A stretch of 64,000 nucleotides of DNA from Dugong dugon (GCA_030035585.1 CM057482.1:9287001-9351000); one strand, 5' to 3'; shown: positions 12,441 through 24,847, counted from the first letter of the stretch. Notes: a model not told the origin generated them from the sequence alone. A program made the numbers and translations.

Positions 12441-12900
12441 CCGACCAGTTCTCCCTTAGCTCTTCTATTAAACTCTCCACAAGGATTTACCTGGAGAGTG
12501 GAGAGGATATTCACTCTGCTATGAACATCCACCCCCACTCTCAACCTTGGAATGGCAAAGCCACAGAAAAACAGATATATGGGTCAGAAAAAGGAAGATG
12601 ATACTTTGAGGCACAAGTATTTTAAGAAGTCTTAGAGTGAACAAGTGATCTCAAAAAGAACGATATAAAACACTACACAAAGTCGGAGTTTCTTACTTTA
12701 CTCTCTCATTAATATAAAGAATAGGCTTAGAGTTACCGAACCACTGTTTTAAGTATGACTTACCTTCCTTTGAGTCTGCCCAAACAGCCCCACTATTATC
12801 CCTCAAACATTATGCTTTTAAGGGATAAATTCAAAGCTATGATTCAGATTCCAAAGGACCAGGCACCTGTGGATCTCTAGGTGTGAGTATAATGAGTTAC

Positions 12901-13074
12901 CTTCTCATAGGCATACTGCTCCTGAAGCATCATTGGTAGCCGCTCCAGAAATGCTCTCATGCAGGGAGCCATGTTTAATCCCAGAATACCCTGCTGTTTC
13001 AGTGCTGTCCTGCAGGTTGCTAAGACATGATTGGCAGCAGCCCATTCTGCCGTACAATTCACCACCAAAACATC
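12901..13074 (-). CDS. HERC1: HERC1 exon e35 (r2277-r2334)
   Basis: 174 bp, 58 codons, phase 0, donor GTAACT. DVLVVNCTAEWAAANHVLAT begins as a beta strand closing the propeller; the rest, LGLNMAPCMRAFLERLPMML and QEQYAYEK, is helical linker between WD40 and RLD2. Confidence 0.94.
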
Positions 13075-13219
13075 CTGGTTGAAAATAAGTCATGCCACAT
13101 GATATATTTGTTAAAATAAAGATATATATAGTTCCTATCACCACCATATCTGAGAAACTCCTTCCAGCAATTGCATTAAACACTTCTGCTTTTCTGACAT
13201 CCTATGTTATATTTTTTAT

Positions 13220-13388
13220 GAGCCCTGGTGGCAGGGTGGTTAAGAGTTTGGCTGCTAACCAAAAGGTCGGCAGTTCGAATCCACCAGCTGCTTCTTGGAA
13301 ACCCTATGATGCAGTTCTACTCTGTCCTATAGGGTCGCTATGAGTTGGAATTGACTTAACAGCAACAGGTTTGGTTCAGTTTTGGTTT
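13220..13388 (+). mobile_element. Afrotherian SINE, short subfamily
   Basis: Full-length copy from 'agccctggtggcagggtgg' to 'aacagcaacaggtttggttc'. The rest of the e34-e35 intron (13390-14247) shows no named repeat. Confidence 0.85.
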
Positions 13389-14247
13389 CATGCTCTAATT
13401 TTAATGCCTATGGAACTTCAAAACATCTTAAATTTTGTCTAAGTGAAAATGAAAGAATAAGAAATAGCCATGAAATTTGTGAACTACCTGGGCTAGCTAA
13501 TTCTTTTTTGAAGAGACAATGTCAATTATTTACTATCTCATAAGGCTTGCAGGACAAGGTATCTCGTATATTTCAAAAAACTGAGACGACCACAGGGATA
13601 CTAGAGCAAGAGCACCCTGCCTGCTGGGGACTCATCCGCAAATGAAGCCGCACTGCTCGACCTCCGGCTCTGTGGTTTACTCTATGCAGGCCATGACTGG
13701 CTAAGACCTTACGCTACTGTTTACCCCCAGGAGGCCTACTCCTGCAGGTTTACAGCTCTATTTTAATATCATTTCACCGCATAAAATGTAAACCAAAGCA
13801 GCACACTGGCTCTAACCTTGCAGGGGATAATGCGGAAACATGGAATTACTTCACAGCAGGGGACTAGTATTTTTTACCAGCATATTAAATTTGAAACTCA
13901 AAATATATCTTTTATAGTTGAGTTAGATATCTTTGAGATGGTCCTTCTTTTCAAGAAAAAATTTCTAAAGAGACGGTTTAATGCTATCTCAAAAAATCAC
14001 AGCAAAAAGTCAAAATCCACTTTGTAACTTCCAATGGAGATGAAATCACTCAGTAATTAAGCATTTTCACAAAAGTCTTGGGTATAGTAGAAAAAGTAGT
14101 AGATTCTAAATCATGAGACCTGTATTTTAGGTGAGTAATAGTCTCTCTGGATATGTTTTCTCCCCTGGAAAGTGAGGTGCTCAGACTATGATTTCCAAGG
14201 TTTCTTATAGGCTTATACCTTATGATTTGACACAACTGCAATATTAC

Positions 14248-14349
14248 CTTTGATCTATTTGAGCAAGCAGCTACCCCAACTTCTGGAATCCATACTGTGG
14301 TCTGAATAGCTCCAGAGCCTATCACAACAGTCTGTAAGACAGAGCCGTC
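14248..14349 (-). CDS. HERC1: HERC1 exon e34 (r2243-r2276), WD40 repeat end
   Basis: 102 bp, 34 codons, phase 0, donor GTAATA. DGSVLQTVVIGSGAIQTTVW then IPEVGVAACSNRSK is the last clear WD-like strand pair of the array and runs into e35 (DVLVV). Confidence 0.94.
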
Positions 14350-14714
14350 CTAAAACGAGACGCATTTGTCAGCACTCGCCACTTAGCCTTAGTCATTGCT
14401 TACGTTTTAAATTCACACTTAAAAAAAAAAACAAAAAACCACCACGTTCTAAAATCTACACTTCTGCTAAATTAAGCAATGTCCAATTGTATGCCTACTA
14501 CTTGATTTCCTAGGGCTGAGACGACTTTAAAAATATTTATCATCAATAAGAAAACTTACAAAGGGCAGAGGATTCTGAAAGGAGCTTCTTCAGTATTCAA
14601 GATACTACATAAAATATTCCTGGGATTGGTTGGGTTAATTTTTATCATATATGTTTAAGTTAATGTAAAAAAAATTAAAAATCCTTAGCATAAAAATAAA
14701 ATCTATGCTCTTAC

Positions 14715-14861
14715 CCTTAAAGACCAAATGTTCATGAGCCCACCAAGCCCACCAGACACCAGGGCCAGCCCATCAGAACTGAAGGCAACGGTCCGCACAG
14801 GGGTGATGTGTCCACGCAGCTGGTAAACACACTTGGCTCCTGCTGATTTCCTGTATCCATC
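14715..14861 (-). CDS. HERC1: HERC1 exon e33 (r2194-r2242), WD40 repeat
   Basis: 147 bp, 49 codons, phase 0. The peptide includes CVYQLRGHITPVRTVAFSSD and GLALVSGGLGGLMNIWSLR, a canonical WD40 blade with the GH and W landmarks. The donor is AGG|GTAAGA. Confidence 0.96.
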
Positions 14862-16388
14862 CTGCAATTCATTTTCATTTTTAAACATATATTGAAATTA
14901 AAGTAAAGTTTATAAAATAGGCTCAACATTTACAATTCATTCTCGGGAACTTTGTATTTCATCCTTCTACATTTTGAAATTCTTTTCTATTTCACTCTCC
15001 AAGAATCTCATTCTTGGGAATTTTGCATTTCATTGATGGTAACGCTGCGGGGAAAAGGAAAACTTCTCTCAGAAGGGTTAGCTTGACTGAATAAAAATAA
15101 TAAAATATCAATCTGACTCTCCTTTGCTGAAGTTTTCTCTTTTTTGATACACTCTTTAAGCTAGTGTCCTACATTCAAACTGGCAGAAATGACTACATTT
15201 CTAAGTTCCAATTACCCCTCAGAAACAGGTAAATTCTGACTTTCACTTTTTAACCAGTGTTTTAATTTATAAATTTTAGCTTTGTGTAATTTTTGTTCTT
15301 AGCTCCTAATATTTGTGAATTGTATGTGCTGACTCTACAAATGGGTTTCTCGTTTTGTTGGCTGCAGGTTCTGTTTGTCACATGGTATCTAAGCTACGTG
15401 CTTGCAGGTTTTAGAAGTGGGATAAGTAAGGCCTGTCCAGAGGGCTACTTTCACTCACAGGTGAGAAGCAAACCAGCTTTACCTCAGTCTCATGCACCTC
15501 CACTTCAGTGATGTAGCCCTCTCAGTAGCATGCTGCCTCCCCCTCCCTCCTCCCTTTGCTCTGCTCTCAGTCCCCCTCTTCCTTCTAGTTCTGACAGAGC
15601 ATAACCCCAGACATACTCATTTACCCAAAGATGACTTAGAGTGTTTTTCTTCCAGGGGTATCTGTATCATGGACAAAAGGGAGAGCAACATAGATTGCAA
15701 ACTGGTAGCTCAGAGATGTGATTTGATTTGCCACCCAGTGTTTTAAAGAATTTTAAGTCAGTTACCAATGTTTAATATTGGGAGATTTTACTTAAAACAC
15801 TGGATTTCCGGCTTTTATAAACAATCAGACAATCTGGTAACAACAGGCTCTCACATCTGGTGGGTGACAACGAACTCCGTGGCAGCCATGCCCTTTGTAG
15901 GAAGCATGCATGCTTCTGTTTTTCTTGGCCCTCCCCACACCTTCTAACTCCTGGCTTCATGCATTTACCTGCCTAGATGGCCCTGTCAGCACCTGAATTT
16001 GCAACCCGTTTAAGACAAATGAATCATCCATCATAGGTGAAATTTCTGGTATCAGTAAGAGACACTTTGGACAAGGAATGCTCCCACAGTGTTCCTATTT
16101 CACTGTACCAAAGGTGGAACTTAGGGGTCTACTGTAGTGTTGATTATATGCATTACCACCATAATAATCATCAATCAATATTTATTGCATATCTCACGTT
16201 AACAAGCAATTACAGTGTCTCTGACTTACAAAAAAAATCAGGCTCGTTCAGAGAGCTCACAAGTATGACAAAGATTCACACTTCCCTAATGGATCTTGCA
16301 GGACACAGTAGTGATTATCTCAGTAATCAAGGGACCATGACATATGCTTACATGGTTTTAGGTCTTTCAAAAACACCAGAATATTTAC
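14862..16388. other. Intron e32-e33
   Basis: Mostly unassigned. Positions about 15920-16015 share a diverged block ('agatggccctgtcagcacct') with 17685-17765 in the e30-e31 intron, so both are remnants of one dispersed repeat. No exon. Confidence 0.5.
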
Positions 16389-16494
16389 CTGGCAGTTTGA
16401 CTCCTGGTCCCACCATCCTTCTGAACTAGTCACAGTGGTTTGTGTGATATCTTGTGGAATACGCCAAACACACACTAAGCCACTCTGACAACCA
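16389..16494 (-). CDS. HERC1: HERC1 exon e32 (r2158-r2193), WD40 repeat
   Basis: 106 bp, one base in, phase 0 out, donor GTAAAT. GCQSGLVCVWRIPQDITQTT completes a blade, followed by the Ser/Glu linker SEGWWDQESNCQ. The acceptor is preceded on the coding strand by a T run interrupted by one C, and before that an AT dinucleotide run. Confidence 0.92.
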
Positions 16495-16913
16495 CTTAGG
16501 AAAAAAAGAAAAAAAAAAAAAATATATATATATCACAAAGCCAAAATATTTCAATACACTGAAGCAAACAAAAATATTTTCAAACAGCAAACAATTAAGA
16601 CCTGATAGTCCTACAAAATTATTTTTAAAATGTATTTGTCGTAGATAAGCTATACTCTTTTACAAGAAAAACAGCTGGGATCACTATTCTAACAACATCC
16701 CTTCTGGATAAGGAGGTTACATATCAAGTTGCACACCAGAAAGTTGCTCTTTCTTTCTCTGAGGTGGTCTTAAGGTATTACACATTTTAAGAATAGTAAA
16801 TGGCAATAAATTGTTTAAGACCTCCGAGAAGTCACATTTAATCCAAGTAACAATTTATTCTAATATAAAAATTAAGACACAAACACACACATACACACAA
16901 ATTGACAACATAC
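16495..16913. other. Intron e31-e32
   Basis: Apart from the simple repeat at its 3' end and a CA-rich patch near 16875-16900, nothing is recognised. Confidence 0.5.
16501..16534. repeat. A run plus TA run, in the e32 acceptor tract
   Basis: On the coding (minus) strand this reads an AT dinucleotide run, then T runs interrupted by one C, ending in the CCTAAG acceptor of e32. It is both a simple repeat and the polypyrimidine tract. Confidence 0.85.
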
Positions 16914-17113
16914 ATAGCCATCAGTAACTGCAACTTGGATCCTTTCCCTGGTAGGCTGCACCAAGCGATGCCATTTACGACAGATGGATGGCTGAGTGAA
17001 TGGAGACAGCGCCAGCAGCCTGAAACAGGTCCCCAGAGTTTCACATTTTCTTCTTTGGCACATGTCATAAGGATATGACCTGTTGGGTCCCACTTCATAC
17101 TAACAAGAGTATC
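16914..17113 (-). CDS. HERC1: HERC1 exon e31 (r2092-r2157), WD40 repeats
   Basis: 200 bp, phase 0 in and AT out, donor GTATGT. DTLVSMKWDPTGHILMTCAK, then EENVKLWG, then SVVNGIAWC, then LQLLMA. One full blade and the start of the next. Confidence 0.94.
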
Positions 17114-17289
17114 CTTAAAATGGTAGGGGGAGAAAAAAATCAGAATAATGCTTTTTTCACAGTGCCTTTAACAATACGTTAAATTGAATCATTTATGACC
17201 TACACTTCCATCACTCAATTATTTTGAAATCAACATTTTCTGCAAATCACAGATACTGCCATATCACTCCTCATCATCGACCAGTTCAG

Positions 17290-17375
17290 CCCTTTAATAC
17301 AGTCTGCATTCTACGCTGCATTACATACATCTGCCTCAGTCAAAGCTGAATAAATGCTAGTGGAATGAATGAATT
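17290..17375 (+). repeat. L2 3' end fragment
   Basis: Ends in 'gaataaatgctagtggaatg' plus 'aatgaat', typical of L2 LINE 3' ends. Confidence 0.5.
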
Positions 17376-17557
17376 ATGAAATTCTGATTCAGATAGGATA
17401 TGTTTATCTTTCGTTGGCGTTTGTCTATTTTATGAAGTGGTATTTTTATTGACTGGTAATCATTACAAAATAAAAAGAAGAAACTGAAAACCAAACAAAC
17501 GAAAGCACCCTGACACTAGATAGGAGACAGTTAGGAGGCTCCAGGACATGTCGGTGT

Positions 17558-17668
17558 GTATACAGTTGTCATCACTGCGCTCCTGTCTGTTCTGTATACA
17601 GTTGTCATCACTGCGCTCCTGTTTTGTTTTGTATACAGTTGTCATCACTGTGCTCCTCTGTGTTGCTC
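17558..17668 (+). repeat. 36-37-bp tandem repeat, three copies
   Basis: Units start at 17558, 17594 and 17631, each beginning 'gtatacagttgtcatcactg'. Intronic. Confidence 0.9.
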
Positions 17669-17873
17669 TGAACCCTCCTCTACTCCTTCTAACACCTGGC
17701 TTTGTGCATTTATGTTACTTGTCCAGATGGCCCTGTAAGCATCTGAATTGGCAATCTCTGTTTAAGGTGAAATTTTTAAAAGAAACTAGTATTAAGCAAT
17801 ACTAGTTTTTTACTGGTTATTAACAAGATAGTAAAAAGAAGAAAAAAATCATCATCTGGCGAAGCTGTTTTAC

Positions 17874-18004
17874 CTTATGTGCATCGATCAGAACAATGCC
17901 TCCTTTCTCAAGTGACTCCTTTGTTCCCAGTAACAATTTTCCATCAAAATATCCCACTGCAAATGGTCTGTCTTCACTGAACCAAGCAATGCAAGTTACG
18001 GAGA
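17874..18004 (-). CDS. HERC1: HERC1 exon e30 (r2048-r2091), WD40 repeat
   Basis: 131 bp, two bases in, phase 0 out, donor GTAAAA. SVTCIAWFSEDRPFAVGYFD, GKLLLGT and EKGGIVLIDAHK form a WD40-type blade. Confidence 0.94.
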
Positions 18005-18184
18005 CTAATATGATTCAAAAAAAGAAAAAGAAGAAAGAAAAGAGACTACGTCACTGTAGAAATTCAAAGACAGAGACTTCGAAACAAATACGTGCTACTG
18101 CAAGCACTGAAATCTAGTTCCCAACATCTCTTCAACACATTCAGACAAAATGTAGGCTTACAGCAGGGATCCATGCAATCTATC

Positions 18185-18935
18185 GTTTTTAATTGTGAAA
18201 AAATTATGTATAACAAAACATTTGCCATTTCAGTATTTTATACATGTACAATTCAGTGACATTAATTCATCGAGTTGTGCAGCCATCACCACTATCTGTT
18301 TCCAAATTTCTCCACCACCCTTAACAGAAGCCCAGTGCCCCTAAGCAATGACTCCCCCTTTTCCCTCCCCGCAAAAACCCCATTGCCATCGAGTCTATTC
18401 TGACTCATTTGGTTTCTATACATTTGCTTATTCTAGATCTTTCATAAAAGTGGGATCACACAATATTTGTCCTTTTGTGACTGACTCATTTCACTCAGCA
18501 TAATGTGTTCAAGGTCCATCCATGGTGTAGCATATACCAGAACTTCATTTCTCTTTATGGCTGAGTAATATTCCATTGCATGTATGTAGTGTGTTTTGCT
18601 CATCCTTTCATCTGTTGACGGACATTTAGGTTGTTTCCTCCTTTTGACCACTGTGAATAATGCGGCAATGAACACTGCATTCCTGCTTTCAATTTTTTGG
18701 GTAGATACCTACGAGCGGAATTGCTGTTCATAAGGGAAGTCTGGCAATTTACTTCTGAAAAATCAGTCGTTGAAAACTCTATGGAGCACAATTCTACTCT
18801 GACACGCACCGGGTCACCACGAGTCAGAGTTGATTCTAAGGCAACTGGAGGAGGAGGAGGAGGATGGTAATTCTATGCTTAAGTTTCTGAGGAACCACCA
18901 AACTCATGTAACCTACTTTTAAAGTGTTTTTTACA
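18185..18935 (-). repeat. L1M-type 3' end with two SINE fragments inside
   Basis: Same L1 region as 470-1500 ('ggctgagtaatattccattg', 'tttctgaggaaccaccaaac'). It is broken by a minus-strand SINE tail scrap at about 18372-18410 and a plus-strand SINE tail at about 18743-18850. Confidence 0.7.
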
Positions 18936-19940
18936 AGTGTCAACGATTGTCTCATTTTTCGTCTTTTGTTCTTTTTCAGCTGGTTATTGAAAAAGAGACA
19001 AAGTCTAATTCCCTCACTGATTTTAAGTCATTGTACCAGGTTGCTTCTTTCTGGATAAGAATCTACCATGAAACCGAGAATTGAAGTAAGTCACAGAAAG
19101 AAAACCACCTGTCCCTTCTGCCTGTTTAATAGTCCCTACTCAATGCGTTTCCATAGTCTATAAGAAAGGTTCTATTCTAAACATCTCTATTCATATTTGC
19201 TTTAGTATATACAATACTGGAAAGCTACAAAAGAAAAAACAGTATTTGTCTGTGGGTGTAGAGTGGGGTGGGAGCTGAGTGAATACAGAAAGACTTTTCA
19301 CCGTATCTCTTTTTAAACTTTTAAATTTTTGAACCATATGAGAGTATTACATATGCAAAAAAACTAAAAACACAAAAAACCTGTTCTGTTTTATTAATAG
19401 AGTAAGTACCACGTAAGTAGGGACCTTTGAATTACCCCATCCCCCCAAAACAAATAAAAACTATCTAATAAGATGTCTACTCATCCAAAGGGAACAGTGA
19501 GAAAATGAATGAAAGTAGACTTACTACTTATCTCTTGCCAGACCATATATCCCACCTCCTCCCCACCATTTCCCCAATTTTACACATTTGTTAATAATTT
19601 CATCTCTACCAATAATTATCATCATCCTTTTCTTCAGCACTTATAACCTTCAAGGGACACTTGGAGCCTGCTATAAATGTTGAATCACTTACATGAAGTA
19701 TGAATGACTAATATGGTATAATACAATTAGATCTCGTTTTAGTAAGCGATGGGTGGTGGGGCTTGGGAGAGAAATATCTTTCAACTTAATAACTAATTAG
19801 AATGAAACAACACTGGACAATCTAGAAAACACAGTTAAAAGTAATATTCTCTCAGCATTTTAAAAATCAAGTGTCAAAAAGCTAAGTATTTGATCAGCAG
19901 GTGGGAATTTTCTCAACTAGACCTGAGTCCAGTCACTCAC
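18936..19940. other. Intron e29-e30, distal part
   Basis: AT-rich; no repeat or exon that I can name. Confidence 0.5.
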
Positions 19941-20141
19941 CATCCTTTCGATAACAATGCTCCAATTCTCGACGGTACATGGTGGACACATCGACAACTT
20001 CAATGAGTCCTAGAGATCCATCCATCCGTCCCACCAACAACAATTCTGGAGACTCCCCCGACCAGGATGCAGCTGGACCCTCTTCTGGCCACGCCAAGGC
20101 AGATACCCAATGAGGCTGAATATCTACTAATCCTTTTCCTC
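19941..20141 (-). CDS. HERC1: HERC1 exon e29 (r1981-r2047), WD40 repeat
   Basis: 201 bp, two bases in and one out, donor GTGAGT. PHWVSALAWPEEGPAASWSG then ELLLVGRMDGSLGLIEVVDV is a diverged WD40 blade. The end RRELEHCYRKD leads into the next repeat. Confidence 0.95.
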
Positions 20142-20939
20142 CTAAAGAGAGGGAAAAGGGTTAACTTGTTATTACTTAATTCTTAAAAACCATAATAAGA
20201 ACAAAAATAAATATTACTTAATTCCAGCAGACACTCAAAGCAGTGCCCAATTTCATAACAGCCTACTGGTAAGACTGAGCACTCAAGATCCTTCATTTAT
20301 ATGTAACTACCAAATTAATACGCTTTTCTGTAACTACTGGGTCAAAAATGACAGCTTTATAGAGAAGAGAATAAAGGAAAAACTCAGTGTACAAAAGCCA
20401 AACATTTAAGTCCTTTCCTAATAATTAATGAAAGCCAAATTAATGTAAGACATTCACCTACAGTTAAGGCTAGCTATTGCTTAACTATGTAAAAATAAAC
20501 AGAAGTACCAATAAACCCAAGACAACAACGATTTTTTGCTTTCCAGACAGGTATAATAAAAATTGACAAGAGTTTACACCTGTGAAAGAAACAAAATAAA
20601 TAGAAACATTTAAAGCAATTCAAAAGATTGCATAGCTTAAATTCAGTGACCATTGCTTCTCCTCAAACTCTAATCTGAACACTTAGCAGTACACAAAAAT
20701 AATTTTTAGCTTACAACTATCAGGTTAGTTTAAATTCCTGGATGGGAAAGTCAGGGTCTGAGTACTTTCGCTCTAACCCGTACCACACTATGCTTGGAGT
20801 TTCACAGCCGTTGAATAGCTTATGAGCTTCAAGCTAAAGACAAGTCATTGTTTGTATGCAGAGGGCTAAGAGAAAGGCCGGGTCAACAGCAGTTTTACAA
20901 GCACCTTTGATAGTTTGCGAGTATTTACTTGACTCTTAC
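20142..20939. other. Intron e28-e29
   Basis: No named repeat or exon seen. Confidence 0.5.
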
Positions 20940-21067
20940 CATTAACTTGCCAGATATTCACCATCTTTTCCAAAGCCCCAGCTAGATATTTCCCACTGAT
21001 ACTCCAGGAAACAGGTGAGAAACTTGGATCACTGGGTGACCCCAGGCTTTCCTCAGCATCCCCTTCC
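20940..21067 (-). CDS. HERC1: HERC1 exon e28 (r1938-r1980), WD40 repeat
   Basis: 128 bp, one base in and one out, donor GTAAGA. After an acidic Ser-rich insert (EGDAEESLGSPSDPSFSP), VSWSISGKYLAGALEKMVNI and WQV form the next blade. Confidence 0.95.
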
Positions 21068-21762
21068 CTAGAATATAAAAGATATGTATGGAATTCTAAT
21101 CCCATCATCCAGAAGTCAATTAACCTCAAACCTTAAAATAAGGGTTTCAGATAGACTAGAGTCCATAATAACAGTCTTACACTTCAAAAGCCTGGCTAGC
21201 AGTATTTGACAATCACACATTCGCTAATGTTTACCATAACAAAAAAATGTGCTGTGTAGACTGTCCACCATTTAATGTAATACATACCATGTCAACAAAG
21301 GCATTCTGACTTCATTTGGGTTACACATGGTTATTACTCATCTATTGATTCCTGTTGGCTTAATCTCTAGGAAGTCCTCAGAAAATTACCTACAGCTGAC
21401 TATAAAACTATAAAGGATGCCACATTATGACACAAAACAATATAATTACTCTAATTCCTAAATAGTCCTTGAAGACCAAAGGAAAAGTGGCCTGTTGTGC
21501 TATATAATTAAACATTTATTTGCTACTAAACCTTGATTTAATTCTGAATAATACACTGAATAATAATATTCTAAATAATACAATATTCTGAATAATAATA
21601 TCCTAAAAAATATACATCAGAGATACAGAAAGTCTATTCTAAAAAGAAAAAAATTTAAAATATTTTAGTGACGTTTCCATTATATTAACACAACCAAGAG
21701 GAGGCATATTTAGGATTCTCTGATTTTAAATGTTACATGAGAAAGCTAATGTTATCACTCAC
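21068..21762. other. Intron e27-e28
   Basis: AT-rich with short 'aataata' repeats near 21545-21600; nothing else recognised. Confidence 0.5.
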
Positions 21763-21890
21763 AATCTGTTGAACACACAGGTCTGCTGCAGTGAATACTG
21801 TTTCTTGGTGACATTCCACACTCGGATGGTGCCATCATTGCCGCTGGTGGCCAAGAGACCTTTTTTATTACACCAAACACATGTCATTAC
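21763..21890 (-). CDS. HERC1: HERC1 exon e27 (r1896-r1937), WD40 repeat
   Basis: 128 bp, phase 0 in and TT out, donor GTGAGT. VMTCVWCNKKGLLATSGNDG followed by TIRVWNV is a clear WD40 blade (GN-DG ... VW). WD40 propellers are protein-interaction platforms. Confidence 0.95.
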
Positions 21891-22025
21891 CTAGAAAAGT
21901 TGAAAAGATGTGTCCAGCAATATTTAAACAAGTTTTGATTCAAATAATTACATCAGACCCCAAAATTCTATAAAACTGAAAAAAAAAAAAAAAATCTACT
22001 AGGGAACTGTAAAAGAAAAGCATCC

Positions 22026-22190
22026 ACGTTGTTGTTAAGTGCTGTCAAGTCAGTTCCGACTCAGCGATCCTACACACAACAGAATGAAACACTGCCTGGT
22101 CCTGTGCCATCCTCAAAATTGTTGCTGTGGTTGAGCCCGTTGTTGCAGCCGCTGTGTCAATCCATCTCATCGAGGGTCTTGTCGTATGCA
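22026..22190 (-). mobile_element. RTE LINE 3' end fragment
   Basis: The plus strand reads the reverse complement of the RTE 3' end ('cagttccgactcagcgatcc', 'gttgcagccgctgtgtcaat'). Confidence 0.75.
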
Positions 22191-22705
22191 CAGCCTCATT
22201 CTTTTCTAAATGGCTTATGAATAGGTATCTATTTGAAGTATAGCTTTAAGGTATAAGGCCCAAACTCTTTTTATCTGAGACCTGTTAGAATCTTAACAGG
22301 TTAAAGCAAATATGTTAAAATACTTTAATATATTTATTTGTTCTATAAAGTAAATAACAGAGACTAAGAAGTGATTTTAATACTGTTTAAGTAACAGAGG
22401 TTAGTCTGCATTTCCTAAACTGCCCTCATCACTGCTTAGGGGCCCAGATCAAAATCATGAGGCTGATTTCTTTCGCTCTTGCACGTAGAAGCCTTCATCT
22501 TTTGTGAGGCTACTCCTTCCTTTGGTCTTCTGATCTTCCATCTCACTTTCCCATCTGTATGCTATTACATTAACCCAGCATACAGAGAAAGGAGAGTTGG
22601 TAATTACCAGTAAATCTCGGTAACTCAGAGAGACAGACAGAAAGACGGACAGCCACCATTTTATCTCACCAGGTGATTACCATACATCGGGGTCAGAATA
22701 CCTAC

Positions 22706-22950
22706 TCTGTTCTGATGAGCCTCCAACTTGATAAAGGAGCATTTTCTGAGATCTCCTCCCATATCAGCGAGTGTTTGTGGAGTAGTTTGGTTGTCGCGGT
22801 CATGTGCAGCAAGAGTGCGCACAAGCTGTTGAGCAGCCCATTGCCTATGCTGTGAGGACAGCCTCGAGGAGAGGCAGCAGGCTGCCAGGGCATTAGCCAG
22901 CTCCAGAGGGCCTACAGCAGAAGGATCATAGGAAGGATGGGCAATTAAAC
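22706..22950 (-). CDS. HERC1: HERC1 exon e26 (r1814-r1895)
   Basis: 245 bp, two bases in, phase 0 out, donor GTAGGT. It has LIAHPSYDPSAVGPLELANA, then helices around SSQHRQWAAQQLVRTLAAHD and GGDLRKCSFIKLEAHQNR. The last part (KLEAHQNR) is the first strand of the WD40 array that follows. Confidence 0.92.
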
Positions 22951-23685
22951 CTGCTTAAACGAAACAATGAAATGATGCCCAGGTGAGAGCTGGTGGTGGT
23001 GAACAAACAAAAATGGGTTAACCCATCTTTTAAGAATTAGTACTTTTATAAGCACTCATTCACTAAAGTATGCACACAAAGTCTAAAGCATTCATCTCAC
23101 ATCAAATTCTATAATAAATCTGATCCATTACAAACATACGTCTTATATACATCAATCAACAGTCTTTGCCCTAAGGACACAGTAAACTGGGAATGTGGCA
23201 GAACTCATTTTAATGCCCAGACAGAGGCAGCATGCCCTTAACAATAAGAGTTTGACTTTTGCTGCTCAAAAGTGATCTTGGAAGCCAGTCAAGGAAGTGG
23301 GTTGATGGATCCAAAGCCCATCTCTCTATGCCACATGGTCCTGACCAAGAGGAAAGCAGGCAGTGGTGACTAAGCAGCCCACTCAAAGGGTTACCATCTT
23401 CAGACAATGAGAAAAATAACAGTGTATCTGAAATATATTAAGGAAATCTACCAAGATTATCATCTAGGGTAACTGAAACCATAATCTATAACAAGACTAA
23501 CAGTACATTTTCTAGTATTTGTTCCCATGTACAATGTAAATGTACCTATGCACTTCTTTTGTGACCTAAACTTAAGAAGCTTACATGTTATGCAATTCAT
23601 CACATATAACAATGCAAAAACATCACTTTTAAAACATGAATCAAGCCGATTAGAAAGCTGTATATTTAAATAATATGAAACTTAC
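22951..23685. other. Intron e25-e26
   Basis: No named repeat or exon seen. Confidence 0.5.
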
Positions 23686-23899
23686 CTTTCTTTTCAACTT
23701 CTGACTTATCATAGTTAGGTCTCAGTTTGGCCCCTTTGTCAGCTAGTAATGCCACAAGGGCCTGAGTTACAACAAAGTTTGGGGACGTTACAAGTTTATT
23801 CTCTTCGGCAATTCCTCGGAGAAAGCTGGGTAGAAACTTCCGTTGAATTGGGTCGTCAACCGTGGTTAGATTTACACCTGTTGCAGCAGAAATCAAGTT
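23686..23899 (-). CDS. HERC1: HERC1 exon e25 (r1743-r1813)
   Basis: 214 bp, phase 0 in and one base out, donor GTAAGT. It encodes NLISAATGVNLTTVDDPIQR, then helical FLPSFLRGIAEENKLV and TQALVALLADKGAKLRPNYD. Alpha-helical, no named domain. Confidence 0.93.
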
Positions 23900-24040
23900 C
23901 TGAAGAGGCAATTGGAACAAACAGGTTTAATTTTTACATATAATTCTGGAACAAAAAGAAGAACACTTCACTTCAAAAGGCTCTTCAGGAATCAGTCAGA
24001 AATAAGCAATGCCACAGAAAAAGCACCCAAATGAGCTTAC

Positions 24041-24311
24041 CTGTGTACACAACCGCACCAGCAGTTTCGCGGCACTAGGGGTGTTGGATGCCAGACATCC
24101 CACTGCCGTGCTCAGATAGGCCAGGCAAGAGATAGGCTTGGTGGCCTTGCTGGGCCCGCCTCGGGAGCGTTCTGCGCTGCTTGCTGTGGCGGACGGACTG
24201 GTGGAGAGGCCGGCTCTCCCTGCTGCAGCCAGGCACATTAATCGAACCAGGGTTCGGATATCTGTTAGCCCCAGAGACTCAAGACCAGCAGCCAGGCTGC
24301 AACTGGAGCCA
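24041..24311 (-). CDS. HERC1: HERC1 exon e24 (r1652-r1742)
   Basis: 271 bp, one base in, phase 0 out, donor GTAAGC. The peptide GSSCSLAAGLESLGLTDIRT leads to the helix LVRLMCLAAAGRAGLSTSPS, a Ser/Arg linker, and CLAYLSTAVGCLASN. Alpha-helical repeats. Confidence 0.93.
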
Positions 24312-24847
24312 CTGCCAGGAAAGGAAAACATTTTAGATAGATAAGGAAAACCGATTTCTGAAGAGAACATTTAGATCCTCACATATCATCCAGAGCAAAA
24401 ACAACCAAGATTAAGGGCAAGCCGCACTAACACCAGTCACACATGTCCTGTAAGAAAAGCCAAACAAGTTGCACAGACTGGAAGCTGGTACCTAAACCTC
24501 TTTTTTCATTTTAATAAACAGTGATCTATACTTGAAGTGTAACTGAATTACCGAAGTATAATATACAGAAATCTTCATCAATCATGAATTTTCACCAGCT
24601 GAAGAAATCTGTGTAGCCACCCCCAGATCAAGAGACAGAACATTACCAGCTCCCCAGAAGGCCACCCTGGACCCCCCTCTCAGTCACTATGCCCCCAAAA
24701 GCAACCACTATCCTGATCTCTAACAATAAATCAGTTTCGCTTATTTCTGAACTTTATGTAAATGGAATAACGAAGTATGTGCTCTTTCGTTTCTGGCTTC
24801 CTTCCCTCATCATGTCTGTAATTCATCCATGTGTTTGCATCACGTTC

